10,696 bases of DNA from Actinomycetes bacterium (GTDB lineage: Bacteria; Actinomycetota; Acidimicrobiia; Acidimicrobiales; Microtrichaceae): positions 1 through 10,696 of the forward strand of contig JAEZFI010000114.1 of NCBI GenBank assembly GCA_023437745.1, written 5' to 3'. The position numbers and the translations under genes are program-made. Below are positions 1 through 5,878 of this stretch, one piece after another (positions within the stretch are counted from its first letter, which is position 1; each line of letters opens with the position of its first letter). The notes beneath the pieces were generated by a model that was given only the letters and a program-made list of their open reading frames with translations, ran no database searches and was not told the origin of the DNA.

Positions 1-1
1 G

Positions 2-187
2 CTCACCTACCTGCTGTGGTGTGCGGCGCGCCACGCCGAGCGGGCCGACGTGGCGGCGGCGCTGGTGCGCTCGCTGACCGGCGGCGCCGTGCGCAGCGGC
101 CTGGCGGAGTACTGGCACCCCGACACCGCGGCGCCGGGGGGTGCGGTCCCGCAGTCCTGGACGGGGCTGGCGCTGGTCGTCGCCTGA
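2..187 (+). CDS. C-terminal end of a glycoside hydrolase (MGH1/glucosidase-like alpha/alpha barrel), partial
   Basis: This is the 3' end of a gene that begins before the window; the frame is open from base 2 and stops with TGA at 185-187, giving 61 residues. The visible part has the pattern G-L-A-E-Y-W-H-P-D-T followed about 10 residues later by P-Q-S-W-T-G-L-A-L-V. This matches the closing segment of glycogen-debranching, trehalase and MGH1-like hydrolases with an (alpha/alpha)6 barrel, where a peptide of the type EYY(N/D)PxTG...GAxxFSWTA closes the active-site funnel. I infer a glucosidase or debranching-type enzyme acting on an alpha-glucan or glucosyl compound. The catalytic acids lie outside the window, so substrate and exact family cannot be named. 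It ends only 9 bp from the stop of the convergent gene. Confidence 0.6.
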   Translation, partial: LTYLLWCAARHAERADVAAALVRSLTGGAVRSGLAEYWHPDTAAPGGAVPQSWTGLALVVA

Positions 188-196
188 CCCGCCGGC

Positions 197-889
197 TCAC
201 CTCGGCAGCCGGCGGACCCCCACGTCGTCGGGCTTGGGTCGGCGCGCGGCCGCAGAACGAGCCGGGTGCGTGCCGGGGCCGCGTCGGGGCATCGGCCCCT
301 CGCCGAGCGCCCGGATGGCCTGGCGGTACGGCACGGTCGGGATGCCGTCGTTGGGCTTGAGGCGTCGCCCCCGGAGCACCGCGGCGACGGTGAGCAGGTA
401 CCCGACCTGCATGACCAGGTCCCCGATCGAGAGGACCTGCCCCGTGGGGAGCGCGAGGTTCTCCCCGAGGAAGGCGAGGTGGTCGCCGTCGGCGAGGTGT
501 CGTGGCCCGGTGATCTCGGTCCTGTCGATCGAGCCGTTCCGGACGAGGCCGGCGGCGGCGACGGCGTCGCGGCTGACCGGGATCCCCCAGTTGACCACCG
601 TGGGCACGAGGTTCAGGACGAGTCCGACGAGGACGACCACGACCCCCGGTGTCCGGAGGTTCGCCGCGCACCACACCATCAGCAGCACGGTGGAGACCAC
701 CTCGACGAGGACGGCGAGGCCGCCCGACATCGACGTGATCCGGATCAGGACCTGCAGCGCGAGGCCGCCCGCGGCGAGGGGCCAGGCGGCGGGCCGCCAC
801 CGGAGGGCGTTGGAGAGGCTGCCGCCGTTGACGAGCCCCAGCCCCACGCCGGCGAGGACGGCGAGGACGGTCGGGATGATCGCCAGCAT
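197..889 (-). CDS. DUF5317 family integral membrane protein
   Basis: The product is 230 residues with about five hydrophobic segments (near 4-22, 35-52, 58-78, 82-100 and 153-172) and a basic, proline-rich cytoplasmic-looking tail from about 173. Between helices four and five it carries N-W-G-I-P-V (100-105), then H131, then F-L-G-E (140-143) and S-I-G-D (154-157). This spacing is typical of DUF5317, whose members have N-G-G-x-M-P, a His, F-L-G-D and S-I-G-D motifs. The family has no assigned reaction. The start is the ATG at 889-887. No Shine-Dalgarno site precedes it, but a TAGCAT hexamer ends 6 nt upstream, which fits a leaderless transcript. It is divergent from the cupin gene and convergent with the glycosidase, so it appears to be a single-gene unit. 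Confidence 0.8.
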   Translation of the reverse strand: MLAIIPTVLAVLAGVGLGLVNGGSLSNALRWRPAAWPLAAGGLALQVLIRITSMSGGLAVLVEVVSTVLLMVWCAANLRTPGVVVVLVGLVLNLVPTVVNWGIPVSRDAVAAAGLVRNGSIDRTEITGPRHLADGDHLAFLGENLALPTGQVLSIGDLVMQVGYLLTVAAVLRGRRLKPNDGIPTVPYRQAIRALGEGPMPRRGPGTHPARSAAARRPKPDDVGVRRLPR

Positions 890-895
890 CTGGCG

Positions 896-901
896 ATGCT
901 A
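896..901 (-). promoter_or_regulatory. Putative -10 element (TAGCAT) for the DUF5317 gene
   Basis: Read on the minus strand the hexamer is TAGCAT, matching the actinobacterial -10 pattern TANNNT. Six bases separate it from the ATG at 889, so transcription would begin at or next to the start codon. No convincing -35 box is seen. Confidence 0.45.
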
Positions 902-974
902 ACGGCCGCCGACCAGCGGGCCACGGACTCGTTCGGCGACGCCTGGGCCGACGTTGGTCGGCGACCGGCGTGGG

Positions 975-980
975 TACCTT
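975..980 (+). promoter_or_regulatory. Putative -10 element (TACCTT) for the cupin gene
   Basis: TACCTT matches TANNNT and lies 25 nt before the chosen ATG, leaving room for a short leader with the Shine-Dalgarno site. A TTGGTC at 954-959 could be a weak -35 box, with a short 15-nt spacer. It lies in the 116-bp divergent gap between the DUF5317 and cupin genes. Confidence 0.35.
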
Positions 981-993
981 TGGCGATGACACG

Positions 994-999
994 AAGGAG
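994..999 (+). promoter_or_regulatory. Shine-Dalgarno site deciding the cupin start
   Basis: AAGGAG is separated by 6 nt from the ATG at 1006. It is the clearest ribosome binding site in the window and argues for the ATG at 1006 over the in-frame GTG at 970, which has no such site and lies upstream of the likely -10 element. Confidence 0.75.
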
Positions 1000-1005
1000 C
1001 GGCGC

Positions 1006-1428
1006 ATGGACGGCAGCAGCGTTGAACGGGTTCCGGTCGTGCTCGGTCCGGGCGAGGGGCGAGCATTCCCGATGGGACGCCTCTCAGCTGTCTTCAAGGC
1101 CGACGGCCCCGAGTCCGCCCACCGGTACTCGATCTCGGAGTGGTGGCTGGACCCGAACACCAAGGGGCCTGGGACCCATCAGCACGCCGAGGACGACGTG
1201 TTCTTCGTGCTCGACGGCACGCTGCACCTGATGGTGGGCACCGAGTGGATCGAGGCAACCGCCGGCACGTTCGTCCTGGTCCCGGGCAACACGCCCCACG
1301 ACTTCGAGAACCGCAGTCCAGCACGCGCCGGGTTCCTCAACGTGTCGGTCCCCGGCGACTTCGAGAACGACATGCCGGGCATCGCCGCGTGGTTCGTCGA
1401 GCGCTCGGAGGAGGACAGCAGGGCATGA
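1006..1428 (+). CDS. Small single-domain cupin (Cupin_2 type)
   Basis: The product is 140 residues and makes one conserved beta-barrel (cupin) domain. Cupin motif 1 is at 54-71, with metal-ligand candidates H58 and H60 and acidic residues D63/D64 where the family often has Glu. Motif 2 is at 87-102 and reads G-x5-P-G-N-x-P-H-x3-N, supplying H98. The ligand set therefore looks like two or three His plus an acidic residue, so the fold can bind a divalent metal. There is no signal peptide, so it is probably cytoplasmic. Family members include dioxygenases, isomerases and sugar or quercetin-like binding proteins, and the sequence alone does not say which. The ATG start is fixed by AAGGAG at 994-999. 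It is followed 104 bp later by the sulfotransferase on the same strand; co-transcription is possible but not shown. Confidence 0.88.
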   Translation: MDGSSVERVPVVLGPGEGRAFPMGRLSAVFKADGPESAHRYSISEWWLDPNTKGPGTHQHAEDDVFFVLDGTLHLMVGTEWIEATAGTFVLVPGNTPHDFENRSPARAGFLNVSVPGDFENDMPGIAAWFVERSEEDSRA

Positions 1429-1444
1429 CCGAAGCTGCCCCGGA

Positions 1445-1458
1445 CCGCCGGCAGGCGG
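1445..1458 (+). terminator. Weak hairpin between the cupin and sulfotransferase genes
   Basis: CCGCC and GGCGG pair across a 4-nt loop (GGCA), 16 nt after the cupin stop. There is no T-tract. It could attenuate or end the cupin transcript, but a 5-bp GC stem is common by chance at this base composition. The rest of the 104-bp gap shows no other clear signal apart from a poor -10-like GACAAT at 1519-1524, 8 nt before the next start. Confidence 0.15.
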
Positions 1459-1532
1459 GCCCCTGACGCCACACACGAGCTCGGAGCCCATTCGCAGACG
1501 CGGGACCGACGCGGCTGCGACAATGACTGCTC

Positions 1533-2531
1533 GTGCGGCGCTACCAGGCAACCGTCTACGACAGCGGCCGCTGGGAGGGTTTCGAGCTCCGCCCCGGCGA
1601 CATCATCATCAGCACACCCCCGAAGTGCGGGACGACATGGACGCAGATGATCTGCGCGCTGCTGATCCTGCAGGAGCCCGAGCTCCCGCTCCCGTTGGAC
1701 ACGCTCTCGCCGTGGATCGACATGGTGACCCGGTCCCGCACCGAGGTGTTCGCCGACCTCGAGGCGCAGACGCACCGCCGCTTCATCAAGACCCACACGC
1801 CCCTCGACGGGCTGCCGAACGATCGAACGGTCACGTACCTCTGCGTCGGGCGCGATCCCCGAGACGTGGCCCTGTCGATGGACCGCCACATCGACAACAT
1901 GGACGTCGACGCATTCCTACGGGCCCGCAACCGCGCGGCGGCGATCGACGGCATCGAGCTCGGACCGTTGCCGCCACCCCAGCAGCGCCCCGGCGACGAA
2001 CGCGCCCGCTTCTGGCGATGGGTCGACGACGACACACCGCCCACGCAGGTCGGCTCGTCACTGCGCCGCACCGTCGACCACCTGCAAGCCTTCTGGGACG
2101 CCGCCAGCGAGCTCGACGTCGTGTTCCTGCACTACGACGATCTGCAAGCCGACCTCGAAGGGCAGATGCGCAAGTTGGCCGCACGCCTCGGGATCCACGT
2201 CGACGAGCACCGGTGGCCCCGACTGGTCGAGGCGGCGACCTTCGAGTCCATGCGCAGCCGGGCCGACACGACGGTCCCCGGCGGTGGACCGGCGCACTGG
2301 ATCGACCCCGTCGCGTTCTTCAGTCGCGGCACGAGCGGCCAGTGGCGCGAGCTGCTCGACGACGCTGACCTCGCGGTGTACGCCGCACGAGTGCGGGAGC
2401 TCGCGATCGACGACCTCGCCACGTGGGTGCACAGCGAACCGATCGCTACGTCGAGGCACCGCCCTCCGGCCAGAAGGGGAGCATCTCGGCCGGGCACGGC
2501 GGTCCCCAGAGATGGCCCTGCACCGTCGTGA
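1533..2531 (+). CDS. PAPS-dependent sulfotransferase (Sulfotransfer_1 family)
   Basis: The product is 332 residues and should transfer sulfate from PAPS to a hydroxyl or amine acceptor in the cytoplasm. The 5'-phosphosulfate loop is at 28-36 (T-P-P-K-C-G-T-T-W). The likely catalytic base is H88 in K-T-H-T-P. The 3'-phosphate site is at 104-116 with R107 and S115. A C-terminal R-G-T-S-G-Q-W (265-271) corresponds to the family's R-K-G-x-x-G-D-W segment. All co-substrate motifs are therefore present and the enzyme looks active. The acceptor cannot be read from sequence; relatives act on steroids, phenols, lipids or antibiotics. The GTG at 1533 has no Shine-Dalgarno site. The recognisable domain ends near residue 300; residues from 305 on are encoded opposite the end of the GGDEF-EAL gene and look like an arginine/proline-rich read-on tail. 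Confidence 0.88.
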   Translation: MRRYQATVYDSGRWEGFELRPGDIIISTPPKCGTTWTQMICALLILQEPELPLPLDTLSPWIDMVTRSRTEVFADLEAQTHRRFIKTHTPLDGLPNDRTVTYLCVGRDPRDVALSMDRHIDNMDVDAFLRARNRAAAIDGIELGPLPPPQQRPGDERARFWRWVDDDTPPTQVGSSLRRTVDHLQAFWDAASELDVVFLHYDDLQADLEGQMRKLAARLGIHVDEHRWPRLVEAATFESMRSRADTTVPGGGPAHWIDPVAFFSRGTSGQWRELLDDADLAVYAARVRELAIDDLATWVHSEPIATSRHRPPARRGASRPGTAVPRDGPAPS

Positions 2532-4581
2532 CACCGAGGTCGGCGATGGCGCAAAGCTGTGCGTCGGTCTCGATCCCCTCGGCGATCACGACGAGCCCCA
2601 GCCGGTCGGCCATCGTCACGATGGACTCGAGGATGATGTCGACCTGCGGGTCCCGCCCGAGGTCCGCCACGAACGTGTGGTCGAGCTTCAGGAAGTCCGC
2701 GGGGATCCTGCGCAGGTGGCTGATCGACGAGTAGCCGACCCCGAAGTCGTCGAGGGCGACGAGCGCCCCTGCGGCCTGGAACCTCGTCATCGTGGCGACG
2801 ACCGCGTCGAGGTTGTGGATCAGCTCGGTCTCGGTGATCTCGACGACGAGGTGGGAGGGGTCGAAGCCCGCCGCGGCGACGTCGTCGAGCATCCTCGACA
2901 CGGCGCCGGGATCGTTCAGCGTGTCGCCGGAGAGGTTGATGCCGACACGGAAGCCCTCGGGGATGTTCGGGTGACCGAGCACCTCGCCGAACTCCTTCAT
3001 CGCCCGTCGCAGCGTCCAGCTGTCGACGTGGGGCATGAGCCGGGCGCCGGCGGCGGCGGGCAGGAAGTGCGTGGGGGCGAGGACCTCGCCCGACGGGAGC
3101 CGCCAGCGCACGAGCGCCTCCACGCCGACGACGAAGTCGGGTTGCGCGGCGAAGCGGACCTGGTGGTACCAGACCTCGAGGCCGTCGTCGTGCTCCAGCG
3201 CCGCACGGAGGTCGTTTTGGCGGCGGACTCGTTCACGCAGCTGGATGCGCAGCGACTCGTCGAAGACAGCGGTCTGGTCCCGGCCCTTGCGCTTGGCCTC
3301 GTACATGGCCGTGTCGGCGTCCCGGACGAGGTCCTTGGCGGAGTGCGGGTCCTCGGCGCGCTGCCGTGCGATCCCGACGCTGGCCGTGCAGCGGACCTCC
3401 GAGCCGTCGATCGCCTCGTTCGAGCTGGCGGCCGCCACCAGTCGTCGAGCCACCTCGAGGGCGTCGTCCTCGGCGTCCACGCGGCAGATGACCAGGAACT
3501 CGTCGCCGCCCAGCCGGGCGAGCGCGTCGTGCGGCCGCAGCTCCGCCTGGAACCGCCGTGCCAGGCGGGTCAGGAGCTCGTCGCCGACGTCGTGACCGAG
3601 CGTGTCGTTGACGTCCTTGAAGTCGTCCAGGTCGATGAAGAGGACCGCGACGTCGGTGGGGCCGCCGGGCGCTGTGAGCGCCTCGAGCTCGGCCAGGATC
3701 GACTGCCGGTTGAGCAGCCCGGTCAGGAGGTCGTGGTTCGCCTGGAAGTCGAGTCGCGCCTCGAGCTCCACCTGCTCCGAGATGTCGTGGCAGGCCGACT
3801 GCACGGAACCTGCCTCGTCGATCGCGGTGAGCGTGGCTTCGATCCACCGGTACGAGCCGTCGGACCGCAGCAGGCGGTGCCGCAGCAGCATCCCGACCTC
3901 GGAGAGGGAGTGGAGCTCCACGAAGGCGTTGGCGGCGGCAGCGTGGTCGTCGGGGTGGATGATCGTGAGCGAGTGCGTGCCGACGAGGTGCTCGGCGCTC
4001 CATCCGAGCAGCTCGTCGAGCGGGCCGGTGACCTCCGTGATCGACCCCGTGCCGTCGAGGGTGAAGGTCACCGTCGCGGAGGGTCGCTGCCAGCCGATCG
4101 GCTGCGTGTCGACGACGACGGGCTCGAGCGGTTCGCCCGGCACCGGCCGGAACCGGATGACGGTGGCCCCCACTCGCGGGTCGTCGAGGAGGTCGGCGAT
4201 CAGCAGCTCGTGCCGGCGGCAGTGCTCGCCGTCCGGCTCGACGACCCGGACGATCCCGCTGTGCGACCCGACGCGCTCCACCGCCGTGGCGATGAACGCT
4301 CGGGCGGCGAGCAGCCGGTCGTTGGGGTGCAGCAGCGAGAACGTGTAGCGACCCTTGGCCACCACCACGGACGTCGGCCCGAGCGCGGCGAGGCCGTCCG
4401 GCAGGCGCAGACCCGTGCCCGCCGGGTCCGACGCGACCACGACGTCGAAGGGCCGGGCTTCCTCGAGGAGGCGCTCCATGGTGGGCGCCACGTCGAGCCG
4501 GCGGAGGGCGCCCGGGCGCGTCGGGGCGCCGCCGCCCGCTGGCGCGCCGGGGTCCGCTCCGCCGTTGCTCATCGAACTCAC
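2446..4581 (-). CDS. PAS-PAS-GGDEF-EAL cyclic-di-GMP signalling protein
   Basis: The 711-residue product combines sensing with synthesis and breakdown of cyclic di-GMP. After a disordered Gly/Ala/Pro-rich start comes a weak PAS-like region (about 30-160), then a clearer PAS domain (about 165-285, with W-I-E-A-T at 246-250 and H-D-I-S-E at 265-269). The GGDEF domain (about 286-440) has an intact G-G-D-E-F at 358-362, and R349/D352 form the RxxD inhibitory site five residues upstream. The EAL domain (about 450-700) keeps E488, N549, E581, D611, D612, K632, E668 and Q688, the usual metal and catalytic set, so both activities are possible. Loop 6 reads D-D-F-G-V-G, with V615 in place of the common Thr. 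No membrane helix is seen, so it is probably cytosolic. The start is the GTG at 4581, or the ATG at 4572 three codons in; neither has a good Shine-Dalgarno site. Its 3' end overlaps the sulfotransferase gene. Confidence 0.93.
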   Translation of the reverse strand: MSSMSNGGADPGAPAGGGAPTRPGALRRLDVAPTMERLLEEARPFDVVVASDPAGTGLRLPDGLAALGPTSVVVAKGRYTFSLLHPNDRLLAARAFIATAVERVGSHSGIVRVVEPDGEHCRRHELLIADLLDDPRVGATVIRFRPVPGEPLEPVVVDTQPIGWQRPSATVTFTLDGTGSITEVTGPLDELLGWSAEHLVGTHSLTIIHPDDHAAAANAFVELHSLSEVGMLLRHRLLRSDGSYRWIEATLTAIDEAGSVQSACHDISEQVELEARLDFQANHDLLTGLLNRQSILAELEALTAPGGPTDVAVLFIDLDDFKDVNDTLGHDVGDELLTRLARRFQAELRPHDALARLGGDEFLVICRVDAEDDALEVARRLVAAASSNEAIDGSEVRCTASVGIARQRAEDPHSAKDLVRDADTAMYEAKRKGRDQTAVFDESLRIQLRERVRRQNDLRAALEHDDGLEVWYHQVRFAAQPDFVVGVEALVRWRLPSGEVLAPTHFLPAAAGARLMPHVDSWTLRRAMKEFGEVLGHPNIPEGFRVGINLSGDTLNDPGAVSRMLDDVAAAGFDPSHLVVEITETELIHNLDAVVATMTRFQAAGALVALDDFGVGYSSISHLRRIPADFLKLDHTFVADLGRDPQVDIILESIVTMADRLGLVVIAEGIETDAQLCAIADLGVTTVQGHLWGPPCPAEMLPFWPEGGAST

Positions 4582-4639
4582 ATCGACACATCACGACCGG
4601 ACCTGAGGTTCGCCGGCGGGGCGACCACCGGCGAGGGAG

Positions 4640-4645
4640 TAGAAC
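4640..4645 (+). promoter_or_regulatory. Weak -10-like element (TAGAAC) before the four-helix protein gene
   Basis: TAGAAC ends 7 nt before the ATG at 4653, the same geometry as other candidate -10 boxes here, but it lacks the final T. A purine-rich GAGGGAG at 4633-4639 sits 13 nt from the ATG, rather far for a Shine-Dalgarno site. Both lie in the 71-bp divergent gap with the GGDEF-EAL gene. Confidence 0.25.
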
Positions 4646-4652
4646 ATCGGGC

Positions 4653-5063
4653 ATGGAACCCGGAACCGGCATCTACAAGGCGATCCTCATCCTCCACATC
4701 CTCTGCGCGGTGGTGGCGCTCGGGCCGAACTTCGCGTCCACCTTGCGCAAGGCCGGCGAGGGCGTGATGGAGCGGCTGGCGGCGATGGCCACGTTCGTCC
4801 AGTTCCCCGCGCTCTTCGGTGTGCTCGTCACCGGCGTCGCCATGATCTCCGGCTGGCCGGACACCAGCGACGGGAAGTCGCCGTTCGCCCAGACCTGGGT
4901 CTCGATGGCCTTCACGGTGGCGATCATCATGGCGGTCCTGACGTTCCTGCTCGCCCGGGCCTACCACCAGAAGGCCGAGAAGCGCATCGCCCCGCTGTCC
5001 GGCGTCCTCCACCTGCTGCTCGTCGTCGCCCTGTGGCTGATGGTCGTGCAGCCGGGGTCGTGA
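4653..5063 (+). CDS. Small four-helix membrane protein, possibly DUF2269-like
   Basis: The product is 136 residues with four predicted membrane helices (about 7-27, 47-66, 82-103 and 113-133) and short loops. Helix one carries L-H-I-L (14-17), and a His near the start of the first helix is common in DUF2269 and CopD-like small membrane proteins. The resemblance is only by eye, so the family name is tentative and no reaction can be given. The loop between helices two and three is polar (S-G-W-P-D-T-S-D, 66-73), and the loop after helix three is basic. It is the first gene of a probable two-gene unit: the crotonase gene starts 4 nt after its stop. It is divergent from the GGDEF-EAL gene. Confidence 0.65.
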   Translation: MEPGTGIYKAILILHILCAVVALGPNFASTLRKAGEGVMERLAAMATFVQFPALFGVLVTGVAMISGWPDTSDGKSPFAQTWVSMAFTVAIIMAVLTFLLARAYHQKAEKRIAPLSGVLHLLLVVALWLMVVQPGS

Positions 5064-5067
5064 CCCG

Positions 5068-5820
5068 ATGAGCGAGGATCCGACGGCGTCGGACGGCATC
5101 GAGGTCGCGGAGCGGGGCACGACGACGCTCGTCACGATCGCTCGGCCCGACCGCCGCAACGCGCTCCACCACCAGGCGGTCGAGGCGATCGACGCAGCCG
5201 TCGACGGCGCGCTCGCACGCGGCGCCAGGGCGCTCGTCCTGACGGGCGCCGGTGGCCACTTCTGCGCGGGCGCCGACCTCAAGGAGTTGGAGGACCTGGC
5301 GTTCACCCGCCGCCTCCGGGTCATGCTCGACCACCTGGCCGACGCGCCGATCCCGACCATCGCCGCGATCTCCGGCTCGTGCATGGGGCTCGGCATGCAG
5401 CTGGCGGTGGCGTGCGACGTGCGCATCGCCACCGACGACGCCCGGTTCGCCGTGCCCGTGGGGAAGCTCGGCCTGATGATCGACCACTGGAGCCTGCAGC
5501 GCATCGCCCGCACGTTCGGCACGGGTGCCGCTCGACAGATGGTGCTCACCGCCGAGGTCCTGACGGCGGAGGACGGGCATCGGCTCGGCTTCGTGCAGCA
5601 GCGTGGCGGACTCGACGAGGCGCTCGCCGTCGCCGAGCGCGTCGCCTCCCTCGCGCCGCTCAGCCTGGCGGGGTCGAAGCTGGGGTTGAACCGGATCGAG
5701 GCCCACCTCGACGACCCCGACTTCATCGCGGCCTTCGAGCGGGCGTGGGCGAGCGAGGACCTGGCAGAGGGCCGGGCCGCGTTCACCGAGCGGCGCAGCC
5801 CGGAGTTCCGCGGCCGGTAG
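5068..5820 (+). CDS. Crotonase-superfamily protein (enoyl-CoA hydratase/isomerase-like) lacking both hydratase glutamates
   Basis: The 250-residue product has the full crotonase fold. The first oxyanion-hole segment is H-F-C-A-G-A-D-L-K-E (64-73) and the second is S-G-S-C-M-G-L-G-M-Q (102-111), followed by A-C-D-V-R-I-A. It should therefore bind an acyl-CoA thioester and stabilise an enolate. By alignment with rat enoyl-CoA hydratase, the Glu144 position is Q111 and the Glu164 position is V131, so the two residues that activate water are missing. A plain enoyl-CoA hydratase reaction is unlikely; an isomerase, lyase, hydrolase-like or CoA-binding role remains possible. The C-terminal helical part (about 195-250) is of normal length. 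It starts 4 nt after the preceding membrane-protein gene, with no Shine-Dalgarno site, so translational coupling is likely. There is no signal peptide. Confidence 0.87.
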   Translation: MSEDPTASDGIEVAERGTTTLVTIARPDRRNALHHQAVEAIDAAVDGALARGARALVLTGAGGHFCAGADLKELEDLAFTRRLRVMLDHLADAPIPTIAAISGSCMGLGMQLAVACDVRIATDDARFAVPVGKLGLMIDHWSLQRIARTFGTGAARQMVLTAEVLTAEDGHRLGFVQQRGGLDEALAVAERVASLAPLSLAGSKLGLNRIEAHLDDPDFIAAFERAWASEDLAEGRAAFTERRSPEFRGR

Positions 5821-5863
5821 GACCGACACGGCGCGGGTCGGCGCCGGCACGCCGGAGGGCGAG

Positions 5864-5869
5864 TACCGT
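5864..5869 (+). promoter_or_regulatory. Putative -10 element (TACCGT) for the phosphatase gene
   Basis: TACCGT fits TANNNT and ends 9 nt before the GTG at 5879. The same hexamer, in the same position relative to a GTG start, precedes the sortase gene on the other strand. No -35 box is evident. Confidence 0.4.
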
Positions 5870-5878
5870 CGGTCGATC

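Noticed and set aside
970..1005. GTG at 970 as the cupin start
   Set aside because: It has no ribosome binding site and lies upstream of the likely -10 element; the ATG at 1006 has AAGGAG at ideal spacing.
2284..4767. Long open frame (827 codons) on the plus strand opposite the GGDEF-EAL gene
   Set aside because: Its composition is Val/Glu/Arg/Asp-rich with no domain, and it runs across the sulfotransferase end, the GGDEF-EAL gene and the start of the four-helix gene. The minus strand has all catalytic motifs.
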